NCBI RefSeq assembly: GCF_014287635.1
Contig: NZ_JACOPH010000003.1
Coordinates: 186,001-250,000, forward strand
Origin: Roseburia zhanii
GTDB taxonomy: Bacteria > Bacillota > Clostridia > Lachnospirales > Lachnospiraceae
DNA length: 64,000 nt
Reading direction: 5' to 3'
Notes under the pieces: model-generated
The model's database searches: none
Seen by the model: the letters and a program-made list of their open reading frames with translations, nothing else
What the model was told of the DNA's origin: nothing
Program-made: the position numbers and the translations under genes
Shown here: positions 34,613-42,985 of the stretch, in pieces
Position numbering within the stretch: the stretch's first letter is position 1
Layout of the letters: every line of letters starts with the position of its first letter

Positions 34613-36649
34613 ATGGGGAAATCGTTATATATAGCCGAAAAGCCGAGCGTTGCACAGGAATTTGCCAAAGCCTTGAAGATGGATATGAGAAGCTATAACG
34701 GTTATCGCGAAGGAGAGGGAGCAGTTGTAACATGGTGTGTAGGACATCTTGTCACTATGAGTTATCCAGAAGTTTATGATATGAAATATAAAAAATGGAG
34801 CCTTGCAACACTTCCATTTATCCCACAGGAATTTAAGTATGAAGTGATCAAAAGTGCTTCTGCACAGTTTCAGATCGTAAAGGGGCTTTTAAATCGGGAA
34901 GACATTGATACGATCTATGTCTGTACAGACTCTGGACGTGAAGGGGAATATATCTACCGTTTAGTCGAACAGATGTCAGGAGTGAAAGACAAAAAAAGAA
35001 AACGCGTCTGGATCGACTCACAGACAGAAGAAGAAATCTTAAGGGGAATACGGGAGGCAAAAGATCTCTCAGAATATGATAATCTTGCAGACAGTGCATA
35101 TCTTCGGGCAAAAGAAGACTATTTGATGGGAATTAATTTTTCAAGACTTTTAACATTGAAATATGGAAATGCGATCGCATCTTATCTGCATGAAAAATAT
35201 TCCGTGATTTCAGTCGGACGAGTAATGACCTGTGTGCTTGGAATGGTTGTACGAAGGGAACGGGAGATCAGGGAATTTGTAAAAACACCATTTTACAGAG
35301 TGCTTGCAAAATTAAATCTTCAGGGAAGGAAGATTGATGCCGAATGGAGAGTGAATCCAGATTCTATTTATTTTCAATCCCCGAAATTATATAAAGAAAA
35401 CGGTTTTTTGAAGGAAGAAACCGCAAAGGAACTGATCGTATCTTTAGAAAATCTTCCAATGTATGTCGAAAAAGTAGAAAAGAAAAAAGAAACAAAAAAT
35501 CCGCCATTGTTATATAATCTTGCAGAATTACAAAATGACTGTTCAAAATTTTTTAAGATCAGTCCAGATGAAACCCTTGCCACTGTGCAGGAGTTATACG
35601 AGAAAAAGCTAGTAACCTATCCACGTACCGATGCGAGAGTTCTTTCCACAGCAGTTGCAAAAGAGATCCATAAGAATATCGGTGGGCTTCGCAATATTCC
35701 GGGAATGCGTCCTTTCGCAGAAGAAGTTTTAGAAAAAGGAACTTATCAAAATATTGCGAAAACAAGATATGTCAATGATAAGCAGATCACAGACCATTAT
35801 GCGATCATCCCGACAGGACAGGGATTTGGTGCACTAAAAAGCGTCAATGAACGTGGCGTCAATGTATATGAAGCCATTGTAAGACGGTTTTTAGCCATAT
35901 TCTATCCTCCGGCAATTTATCAGAAAGTGACATTGACAACTGCGGTAACAATCGAAAAAGCTTCTGAAAAACAGCAGAAAGAACAGTTCTATGCAAGTTT
36001 TAAAGTGCTCGCAGATGCAGGATATTTAAAAGTAATGAATTATTCCTTCCAGAAAAAGAAAACGGCAGCCAAAGAAGATGCAGAATCTTCAGAATCTGGT
36101 GAGGAGATCGGAGATGAAGATCTTTTAGCACATATTTCTTCGTTGAAGAAAAAAGATCTGCTTGACATGGAAGGATATGAGATCAAAGAGGGCGAAACTT
36201 CACCGCCAAAACGTTACAATTCCGGTTCGATGATCCTTGCAATGGAAAATGCCGGACAGTTGATCGAAGATGAAGAACTGCGTGCACAGATCAAAGGAAG
36301 TGGAATTGGTACAAGTGCTACACGAGCAGAAATCTTAAAGAAATTAGTGGCAAACAAATACCTGGCACTTAATAAAAAAACGCAGATCATTACCCCGACG
36401 CTGATGGGCGAAATGATCTATGATGTGGTAAATGCGTCAATAAGGTCATTATTAAATCCAGAATTAACAGCAAGTTGGGAAAAAGGACTGACCTATGTGG
36501 CAGAGGGAAGCATCACTTCAGACGAATACATGGAAAAGCTGACGAATTTTATCAAAAGCCGTACTAGTGGTGTGCTGGGACTGAACAACCAGTATTTACT
36601 GCGAGGACAGTTCGACAAAGCAGCACAATTCTATAAGACAAAGAAATAA
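34613..36649 (+). CDS. topB: DNA topoisomerase III, chromosomal
   Basis: A 678-residue type IA topoisomerase. The Toprim motifs are LYIAEKPSVAQEFA and CTDSGREGEYIYRL. The active-site Tyr is about residue 336 in KLVTYPRTDA. Conserved GIGTSATRAEILKKL follows. It ends without a zinc ribbon, unlike the ICE copy at 2173. It decatenates single-stranded or replication intermediates. GAGGA lies 9 bases before the ATG. Confidence 0.95.
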   Translation: MGKSLYIAEKPSVAQEFAKALKMDMRSYNGYREGEGAVVTWCVGHLVTMSYPEVYDMKYKKWSLATLPFIPQEFKYEVIKSASAQFQIVKGLLNREDIDTIYVCTDSGREGEYIYRLVEQMSGVKDKKRKRVWIDSQTEEEILRGIREAKDLSEYDNLADSAYLRAKEDYLMGINFSRLLTLKYGNAIASYLHEKYSVISVGRVMTCVLGMVVRREREIREFVKTPFYRVLAKLNLQGRKIDAEWRVNPDSIYFQSPKLYKENGFLKEETAKELIVSLENLPMYVEKVEKKKETKNPPLLYNLAELQNDCSKFFKISPDETLATVQELYEKKLVTYPRTDARVLSTAVAKEIHKNIGGLRNIPGMRPFAEEVLEKGTYQNIAKTRYVNDKQITDHYAIIPTGQGFGALKSVNERGVNVYEAIVRRFLAIFYPPAIYQKVTLTTAVTIEKASEKQQKEQFYASFKVLADAGYLKVMNYSFQKKKTAAKEDAESSESGEEIGDEDLLAHISSLKKKDLLDMEGYEIKEGETSPPKRYNSGSMILAMENAGQLIEDEELRAQIKGSGIGTSATRAEILKKLVANKYLALNKKTQIITPTLMGEMIYDVVNASIRSLLNPELTASWEKGLTYVAEGSITSDEYMEKLTNFIKSRTSGVLGLNNQYLLRGQFDKAAQFYKTKK

Positions 36650-36681
36650 ATAAATCTAGATTTAATAAAGGAGAATCAAAA

Positions 36682-37353
36682 ATGGAACAGTGTAAAGTAA
36701 CCAATTTATATGATCTGAAAGAAACAATCGCAGCCGAATTATTAGAAAGCGTGGAATATCCATGGGAGGCGTTAAAAGGGATCAGTGATTTTATCCGTAA
36801 GATCGGACCAACATTAGATACCGATATCTATGAACAGAAAGGGGAAGAAATCTGGGTAGCAAAAAGTGCAAAAGTTGCTCCAACCGCATATTTAAATGGA
36901 CCATTGATCATTGATGAAGATGCAGAGATCCGTCATTGTGCATTTATCAGAGGAAGTGCGATCGTAGGAAAAGGTTCTGTCGTAGGCAATTCCACAGAAT
37001 TAAAAAACGTGATCATCTTTAATTCCGTACAGGTGCCGCATTATAATTACGTCGGAGATTCTATTCTCGGACATAAATCCCATATGGGTGCAGGTTCCAT
37101 TACCTCTAATGTAAAATCAGATAAGACATTAGTTGTAGTAAAAGATAACAATGAAGAAATTAAAACAGGTTTAAAGAAATTTGGAGCCATGTTGGGAGAT
37201 CATGTAGAAGTTGGATGTAATTCAGTTTTAAATCCGGGAACTGTTATCGGAAGATGCAGTAATATCTATCCATTATCCATGGTCAGAGGAGTCGTTCCGG
37301 CAAATTCTATATATAAGAACAAAAACGAAATCGTGACCAAAGCAGTAAAGTAA
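36682..37353 (+). CDS. Left-handed beta-helix (GlmU-like) protein
   Basis: A 223-residue protein with hexapeptide repeats of a left-handed beta-helix (IWVAKSAKVAPTAYLNGPLI, VGKGSVVGNSTELKNVIIF, HVEVGCNSVLNPGTVIGR). It resembles the C-terminal half of sugar-phosphate nucleotidyltransferases, without the N-terminal nucleotidyltransferase domain. It may be a stand-alone acetyltransferase or a UDP-GlcNAc-pyrophosphorylase-like protein. AAAGGAG precedes the ATG. Substrate is unknown. Confidence 0.8.
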   Translation: MEQCKVTNLYDLKETIAAELLESVEYPWEALKGISDFIRKIGPTLDTDIYEQKGEEIWVAKSAKVAPTAYLNGPLIIDEDAEIRHCAFIRGSAIVGKGSVVGNSTELKNVIIFNSVQVPHYNYVGDSILGHKSHMGAGSITSNVKSDKTLVVVKDNNEEIKTGLKKFGAMLGDHVEVGCNSVLNPGTVIGRCSNIYPLSMVRGVVPANSIYKNKNEIVTKAVK

Positions 37354-37472
37354 ACAAAAAACAATAAAAGTACTTTACGAATCCAAAAAAATATGCGAAA
37401 ATAAGAAGCAGTGTGCAGAATATGTTGATATATCTGCATCTGTATAATGATTTAGTCGAAAGGAGTCTTATA

Positions 37473-38165
37473 ATGATTTACACTAAGGAAGTCGAAAACA
37501 TGTGTCCGGTAGCAAAAGGCGCAAAACATGAACCAGCTCCAATCCCAGAAGAAGGAAAATGGGTTCATTCCAAAAAAATTGAAGATATTTCAGGATTTAC
37601 ACACGGTGTAGGCTGGTGTGCACCACAGCAGGGTGCCTGTAAGCTTTCATTAAATGTAAAAAATGGTGTAATCGAAGAAGCATTAGTAGAAACAATCGGA
37701 TGTTCCGGTATGACACATTCCGCAGCTATGGCAGCAGAGGTTTTACAGGGAAAAACAATTTTAGAGGCATTGAATACAGACTTAGTCTGTGATGCGATCA
37801 ATACAGCAATGAGAGAATTATTCTTACAGATCGTTTACGGACGTACACAGAGTGCATTCTCTGATGATGGACTTGCAATTGGTGCTGGTCTTGAAGATTT
37901 AGGAAAAGGACTTCGTTCTCAGGTTGGTACAATGTACGCAACAAAAGAAAAAGGTGTTCGTTACTTAGAGATGGCAGAAGGATATGTAACAGGTATTGCT
38001 CTTGATGCCGACAACGAAGTTATTGGTTATCAGTTCGTTTCCCTTGGAAAAATGACTGACTTCATTAAAAAAGGTGATGATCCTAATACAGCTTGGGAGA
38101 AAGCAAAAGGACAGTATGGCCGTGTAGCTGATGCTGTTAAGATCATTGACCCAAGACAGGAATAG
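37473..38165 (+). CDS. Fe-S cluster assembly scaffold-like protein (paired with GGGtGRT)
   Basis: A 230-residue protein with NifU/IscU-like features: AACKLSLNVKNGVIEEA-type strands, then a Cys in ETIGCSGMTHSAAMAAEVL, and other Cys at WCAPQQGACKL and at MCPVAKG. It is likely an Fe-S or metal-binding scaffold. ATG at 37473 has AAAGGAG 8 bases upstream; the frame is open to 37413 without an RBS. The next gene, a GGGtGRT protein, follows after 18 bases, a pairing I recall from many Clostridia. The function of the pair is unknown. Codon use suggests high expression. Confidence 0.75.
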   Translation: MIYTKEVENMCPVAKGAKHEPAPIPEEGKWVHSKKIEDISGFTHGVGWCAPQQGACKLSLNVKNGVIEEALVETIGCSGMTHSAAMAAEVLQGKTILEALNTDLVCDAINTAMRELFLQIVYGRTQSAFSDDGLAIGAGLEDLGKGLRSQVGTMYATKEKGVRYLEMAEGYVTGIALDADNEVIGYQFVSLGKMTDFIKKGDDPNTAWEKAKGQYGRVADAVKIIDPRQE

Positions 38166-38183
38166 GAAAGGAGAACGAAAGCA

Positions 38184-39194
38184 ATGGCATTATTTGAATC
38201 ATATGAAAGAAGAATTCCACAGATCAACGCTGTGTTGAATAGTTATGGAATCAGCTCTATCGAAGAAGCTGAAAAAATCACAAAAGATGCTGGACTTGAT
38301 GTATACAATCAGATCAAAGGGATCCAGCCTATTTGTTTTGAGAACGCTTGCTGGGCTTACACTGTAGGTGCTGCAATTGCAATCAAAAAAGGTGCTGTAA
38401 GAGCAGCAGACGCTGCAGCAGCAATCGGAGAAGGCCTTCAGGCTTTCTGTATTCCGGGATCTGTTGCTGACCACAGAAAAGTAGGTTTAGGACATGGTAA
38501 TCTTGGAAAAATGTTATTAGAGGAAGAAACAGAGTGTTTCTGCTTCTTAGCAGGACATGAATCTTTCGCAGCTGCTGAAGGTGCGATCGGAATCGCTGAG
38601 AAAGCAAACAAAGTTCGTAAAAAACCATTACGTGTTGTATTAAACGGACTTGGAAAAGATGCTGCACAGATCATTTCCCGTATCAACGGATTTACATTTG
38701 TTGAAACAAAATATGATTATAAAGAAGCAAAATTAAATGTTGTATATGAAAAAGCATACTCTGATGGACTTCGTGCAACTGTAAAATGTTACGGTGCTGA
38801 TGATGTTCAGGAAGGTGTTGCTATCATGCATCACGAAAACGTAGGTGTATCTATCACAGGTAACTCTACAAACCCAACACGTTTCCAGCATCCGGTAGCA
38901 GGTACATACAAAAAAGAATGTATCGAGCAGGGTAAGAAATACTTCTCAGTTGCATCCGGCGGTGGTACAGGACGTACACTTCATCCGGACAACATGGCTG
39001 CAGGACCAGCTTCTTATGGTATGACAGATACTATGGGACGTATGCATTCCGATGCACAGTTCGCAGGTTCTTCTTCCGTACCGGCTCACGTAGAAATGAT
39101 GGGTCTGATCGGTGCAGGTAACAACCCAATGGTTGGTATGACTGTAGCAGTAGCAGTAGCTATCGAAGAAGCACACAAAGCAGGAAAATGCTAA
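38184..39194 (+). CDS. GGGtGRT family protein
   Basis: A 336-residue soluble protein carrying SVASGGGTGRTLHPDNMAAG, the motif that names the family. Also conserved-looking are HENVGVSITGNSTNPTRF and GLIGAGNNPMVGMTVAVA. A first half with ICFENACWAYTVGAAIAI is Ala/Gly-rich. The family has no known reaction that I can name. It is translated from AAAGGAG in one operon with the Fe-S scaffold-like gene. The strong RBS and biased codons suggest an abundant protein. Confidence 0.88.
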   Translation: MALFESYERRIPQINAVLNSYGISSIEEAEKITKDAGLDVYNQIKGIQPICFENACWAYTVGAAIAIKKGAVRAADAAAAIGEGLQAFCIPGSVADHRKVGLGHGNLGKMLLEEETECFCFLAGHESFAAAEGAIGIAEKANKVRKKPLRVVLNGLGKDAAQIISRINGFTFVETKYDYKEAKLNVVYEKAYSDGLRATVKCYGADDVQEGVAIMHHENVGVSITGNSTNPTRFQHPVAGTYKKECIEQGKKYFSVASGGGTGRTLHPDNMAAGPASYGMTDTMGRMHSDAQFAGSSSVPAHVEMMGLIGAGNNPMVGMTVAVAVAIEEAHKAGKC

Positions 39195-39236
39195 TATTTG
39201 ATACAATCAGATAATCGGGTTCGAAAGAACTTAAAA

Positions 39237-39280
39237 AGAAACTTCTTACATTCTTAGGAATGTCGGAAGTTTCTTTTTTT
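39237..39280 (+). terminator. Terminator after the GGGtGRT gene
   Basis: AGAAACTTC pairs with GAAGTTTCT around an inner ACATTC/GAATGT stem, followed by TTTTTT. Confidence 0.85.
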
Positions 39281-39402
39281 GTATGGTTTCTTTTGGTATA
39301 TGAAAAGCAGATGAATTTAACAGTAAAATTTCTTGTAATCTGAAATCCGTTGGACTATAATAATCGGTAATATACAGAGTCGAACAGAAATGAGGAATGA
39401 TT

Positions 39403-40326
39403 ATGAAGAAAAAAATTTGTTACAGCCTTTTACTTCTCGTATCAGTTCTGATACTTTTTGCAGGCTGTGGAGAAAGCAAAAAAGAAACAAAAACCGTTCA
39501 TAAACAGCCGGTCAGACAGGAAAAGCCGGAAGAAGAATCCGAAGTAAAAGCCGCCTTTAGCGAAGAAGAAACAGAAGAAGGCAGCGAAGAACAGACAGGA
39601 ACAGAACTTCCGACAGAACAGATCGAGGCCACAGAAACAGAGGATACAGAAGCATCCGCAGAGATCGATGCCATTGTAGCAACCAAAGATACCTATGATT
39701 ACGTTGCTCTTGGTAATTCCATTACCTGTAATGATATTGATGATGAGGGTTTATGGTGGGGTAACTGGGGTATGGCAGCATCAAATGAAGATAATGACTA
39801 CATCCATATTGTTTCGAAATGGTTAGGTGCCCAGTCCGTAAAACCGGTAACAACAACCGTACTTGATTTAAAAAAATGGGAACTTGCATCAGACCGGAAT
39901 ACGATCCAAAAGGATTATGAAGAATATTTCAATGAATATACCGATCTTGTGACGATACAGACAGGCGAAAATATTACAGAATATATGGAAACATTAGGTA
40001 TGGACTACGACAGTTTAGTCAAAATGATCAGGGAAAAAGCACCAAATGCCCAGATACTGATGTTAGGAGAAGTCCTCTGGCCATCCGAGGATATCGAATC
40101 CGCAAAACATGCCGCCTGTGATGCCTACGGCGTTACATTTATAGATATGACGGAATTTTTAAACGGCTATGAAAGCTTTTATAAATCTGCGATCGGTGCA
40201 GAAGTGGCAGGGACAGACGGAGAGAGCCATACGATCACAAATGAAGTCGTTGCGGCACATCCGAATGATGAAGGAATGGCATGTATTGCCCAGCAGGTGA
40301 TCAACCAGATACAGATCCAGAACTGA
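39403..40326 (+). CDS. SGNH-hydrolase-like lipoprotein
   Basis: A 307-residue lipoprotein with signal LLLLVSVLILFAGC. An acidic, Glu/Thr-rich linker (about 25-90) follows. The remaining domain fits an SGNH/GDSL fold: block I YVALGNSITCND, block III-like QTGENITEYM, and block V HPNDEG near the end. Block I has GNS in place of GDS, so Ser is kept. It may be a surface esterase acting on acylated glycans; substrate unknown. ATG at 39403 is 7 bases from GAGGA; ATG 39397 is too close. Confidence 0.75.
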   Translation: MKKKICYSLLLLVSVLILFAGCGESKKETKTVHKQPVRQEKPEEESEVKAAFSEEETEEGSEEQTGTELPTEQIEATETEDTEASAEIDAIVATKDTYDYVALGNSITCNDIDDEGLWWGNWGMAASNEDNDYIHIVSKWLGAQSVKPVTTTVLDLKKWELASDRNTIQKDYEEYFNEYTDLVTIQTGENITEYMETLGMDYDSLVKMIREKAPNAQILMLGEVLWPSEDIESAKHAACDAYGVTFIDMTEFLNGYESFYKSAIGAEVAGTDGESHTITNEVVAAHPNDEGMACIAQQVINQIQIQN

Positions 40327-40375
40327 TCACAGTAAAAGCAGTCAGTAAACAGATTTTCTTATTTAAAACATGAAA

Positions 40376-40417
40376 AAGATGAAAGATCCAGAAAACGGAT
40401 TTTTCATCTTTTTTTGT
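40376..40417 (+). terminator. Terminator after the SGNH-like gene
   Basis: Stem GATGAAAGATCC/GGATTTTTCATC (near-perfect) with a 7-base loop, then TTTTTTT. Confidence 0.85.
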
Positions 40418-40612
40418 TTCCAACAATATATAGTTAATATATGAGTAATGGCAGACATATATAGTAAAAACACACAAATAATTCTGGAAATAATTATCAT
40501 ATATCACGAAAATTACAAATGAAGTCGAAAAAAATTCTCTTTTACTCGTCAATCTGTTAAACTATGAGCATGGTTCGTTATTTCGGACACTATATATACA
40601 TGGAGGGGTAAT
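40418..40612. other. AT-rich leader before the hydrogenase operon
   Basis: No gene seen. It contains AT-rich sequence and a possible -10 (TATGAG near 40563) with TTACTC upstream, then a GGAGGGG ribosome binding site just before 40613. A clear redox-regulator operator was not found. Confidence 0.4.
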
Positions 40613-41095
40613 ATGCTAGAACAATCATATTATGACAAGGCAGATGAGATCATCAGCCAGCATGGCAAGATGCAGAAGTTTTTAATCCCGATCATTCAGG
40701 ATATACAGACTTACTACCGGTATCTTCCGCCAGAACTATTAAGCTATGTTGCAAAATGTTTGGGGATCAACGAGGCAAAGGCTTACAGTGTTGCAACCTT
40801 TTATGAAAATTTTTCTTTTGAAGCAAAAGGAAAATATGTAATTCGTGTATGTGATGGAACCGCCTGTCATGTACGGAAATCAACAGCTATATTAGAGCAG
40901 ATCTATAAGGAAACCGGTCTTAAAAAAGGCAAGCATACAACAGAAGATATGCTTTTCACATTAGAAACGGTATCGTGTTTAGGAGCCTGTGGACTTGCTC
41001 CGGTATTAACTGTAAATGATGTTGTACATCCGGCAATGACACCGGAAAAGGTGCATGAATTATTTGAAGAATTGAAAGGTGCAGAGAATAAATGA
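40613..41095 (+). CDS. hydC: NADH-dependent hydrogenase subunit, NuoE-like (HydC)
   Basis: A 160-residue thioredoxin-fold [2Fe-2S] protein of the NuoE/HydC family. Four Cys are in place: CDGTACHVRK and later CLGACGLAPVL. The N-terminal helical part (IQTYYRYLPPELLSYVAKCLG) is typical. It carries electrons between the NADH-binding subunit and the hydrogenase. The gene overlaps the next one by 4 bases (ATGA). In fermentative Clostridia the HydABC trimer bifurcates electrons between ferredoxin and NADH to make H2. Confidence 0.9.
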   Translation: MLEQSYYDKADEIISQHGKMQKFLIPIIQDIQTYYRYLPPELLSYVAKCLGINEAKAYSVATFYENFSFEAKGKYVIRVCDGTACHVRKSTAILEQIYKETGLKKGKHTTEDMLFTLETVSCLGACGLAPVLTVNDVVHPAMTPEKVHELFEELKGAENK

Positions 41096-42972
41096 GATTA
41101 GAAAATAGGGAATCTTTAGCAAAAAAGCGTGAAGACGCAAAAGCGGCGATGAAACAGCCGAAACATCGTATTTTAGTCTGTGCAGGCACAGGCTGCTTAG
41201 CAGGCGGTTCTGCAAAAATCTATGACAGATTCGTAGAACTTGCGGCAAAAGAAGATGGCGTGGAAGTTGCATTTGGTGATGAAGCACATCAGGGCATCCA
41301 TACGGGAGTAAAGAGAAGCGGATGCCATGGATTCTGTGAAATGGGACCATTGGTGCGTATTGAGCCAAGCAACTATTTATATATCAAAGTCAAAGAAGAC
41401 GACTGTGACGAGATTTTTGAAGAATCAATCTACAATGACCGTCCGGTAGAACGTCTTTTATATGAATCCGAAGGTGTTAAATACGAAACACAGGAAAAAA
41501 TACCTTTTTATGCAAAACAGACTAGATTAGTGTTAAAAAACTGTGGACATATCGATGCAGAAAACATAGATGAATACCTTGCAGTAGGCGGATATCGGGC
41601 ATTAGAAAAAGTTTTATTTGACATGACACCGCAGGAAGTCATCGATGAGATCTTAGAATCCAATCTAAGAGGAAGAGGCGGCGGCGGTTTCCAGACCGGA
41701 TATAAATGGAAACAGGTTGCCAGACAAAAAGAGACCGAACGCTACGTTGTTTGTAATGGTGATGAGGGTGATCCGGGAGCATTTATGGACAGAAGCGTTA
41801 TGGAAGGCGATCCGCATAAAATGTTAGAAGGAATGATGATCGCAGGCTATGCAGTCGGTGCGGCCGAAGGATATATCTATGTGCGTGCAGAATACCCATT
41901 AGCGATCAATCGTCTGAAACTTGCGATCGCACAGGCAAATGAAGCAGGCTTATTAGGAGAAAATATTTTAGGAACAGGATTTCATTTCCAGATACATATC
42001 AATCGTGGTGCAGGAGCATTTGTCTGTGGGGAAGGAAGCGCACTGACAGCTTCGATCGAAGGCGAACGTGGGATGCCACGAACAAAACCACCAAGAACTG
42101 TTGAACAGGGACTTTTTGGAAAACCAACCGTATTAAATAATGTAGAAACCTATGCAAACGTTCCAATGATCATCAATGAAGGTGCCGCATGGTATCATAC
42201 GATCGGAACAGAAGGAAGTCCGGGAACAAAAGCATTTGCATTGACGGGAAGTGTAAAAAATACAGGACTGATCGAAGTGCCGATGGGAACAAACCTGCGT
42301 GATATCGTCTATGATATCGGTGGTGGTGTCAAAAATGACGTTCCATTCAAAGCAGTGCAGATCGGCGGACCATCCGGTGGCTGTTTGGTGACGAGAGATC
42401 TTGATGTAAAATTAGATTTTGATTCTTTAAAAAAATTAGGTGCAATGATCGGTTCCGGTGGACTTGTCGTAATGGATGAGAATACCTGCATGGTAGAAGT
42501 TGCCCGTTTCTTTATGAATTTTACACAGAATGAAAGCTGCGGAAAATGTGTACCATGCCGGGAAGGAACCAAACGGATGTTAGAGATCCTTGAAGATATT
42601 GTAGCCGGTAAAGGAACCGAGGAATCCCTGACAATGCTTGAAGAATTAGGTGAGGCAATTACGAATACCGCACTTTGCGGATTAGGAAAGAGTGCAGCAC
42701 TTCCGGTACTTTCCACGCTTCGGAATTTCAGGGAAGAATATTTAGAGCATGTGGTAGAAAAACGCTGCAAGACAGGAAACTGTCAGGCATTGCAGAATTA
42801 TAAGATTTTACCGGAAGTCTGTAAAGGATGTTCTAAGTGTGCAAGAAATTGTCCAGTTAATGCGATCAGCGGAAAAATAAAAGAACCTTTTGTAATCGAT
42901 CAGGCAGTCTGTATCAAATGTGGAACCTGTTTGGAAAACTGTCCATTTGGTGCAATCGTAAAGGAAAGTTAG
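41092..42972 (+). CDS. hydB: NADH-dependent hydrogenase subunit, NuoF-like (HydB)
   Basis: A 626-residue flavoprotein. An N-terminal thioredoxin-like [2Fe-2S] domain (LVCAGTGCLAGGSAK, SGCHGFCEMGPLV) is followed by the NuoF core. There, NADH and FMN sites are GRGGGGFQTGYKWK and NGDEGDPGAFMD, and the [4Fe-4S] Cys are in CGKCVPCREGTKRM. The C-terminus carries two ferredoxin clusters (CKGCSKCARNCP, CIKCGTCLENCP). It oxidises or reduces NAD(H) in the HydABC complex. Lengths and order are normal. Confidence 0.95.
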   Translation: MRLENRESLAKKREDAKAAMKQPKHRILVCAGTGCLAGGSAKIYDRFVELAAKEDGVEVAFGDEAHQGIHTGVKRSGCHGFCEMGPLVRIEPSNYLYIKVKEDDCDEIFEESIYNDRPVERLLYESEGVKYETQEKIPFYAKQTRLVLKNCGHIDAENIDEYLAVGGYRALEKVLFDMTPQEVIDEILESNLRGRGGGGFQTGYKWKQVARQKETERYVVCNGDEGDPGAFMDRSVMEGDPHKMLEGMMIAGYAVGAAEGYIYVRAEYPLAINRLKLAIAQANEAGLLGENILGTGFHFQIHINRGAGAFVCGEGSALTASIEGERGMPRTKPPRTVEQGLFGKPTVLNNVETYANVPMIINEGAAWYHTIGTEGSPGTKAFALTGSVKNTGLIEVPMGTNLRDIVYDIGGGVKNDVPFKAVQIGGPSGGCLVTRDLDVKLDFDSLKKLGAMIGSGGLVVMDENTCMVEVARFFMNFTQNESCGKCVPCREGTKRMLEILEDIVAGKGTEESLTMLEELGEAITNTALCGLGKSAALPVLSTLRNFREEYLEHVVEKRCKTGNCQALQNYKILPEVCKGCSKCARNCPVNAISGKIKEPFVIDQAVCIKCGTCLENCPFGAIVKES

Positions 42973-42985
42973 GAGGGAACGTGAC

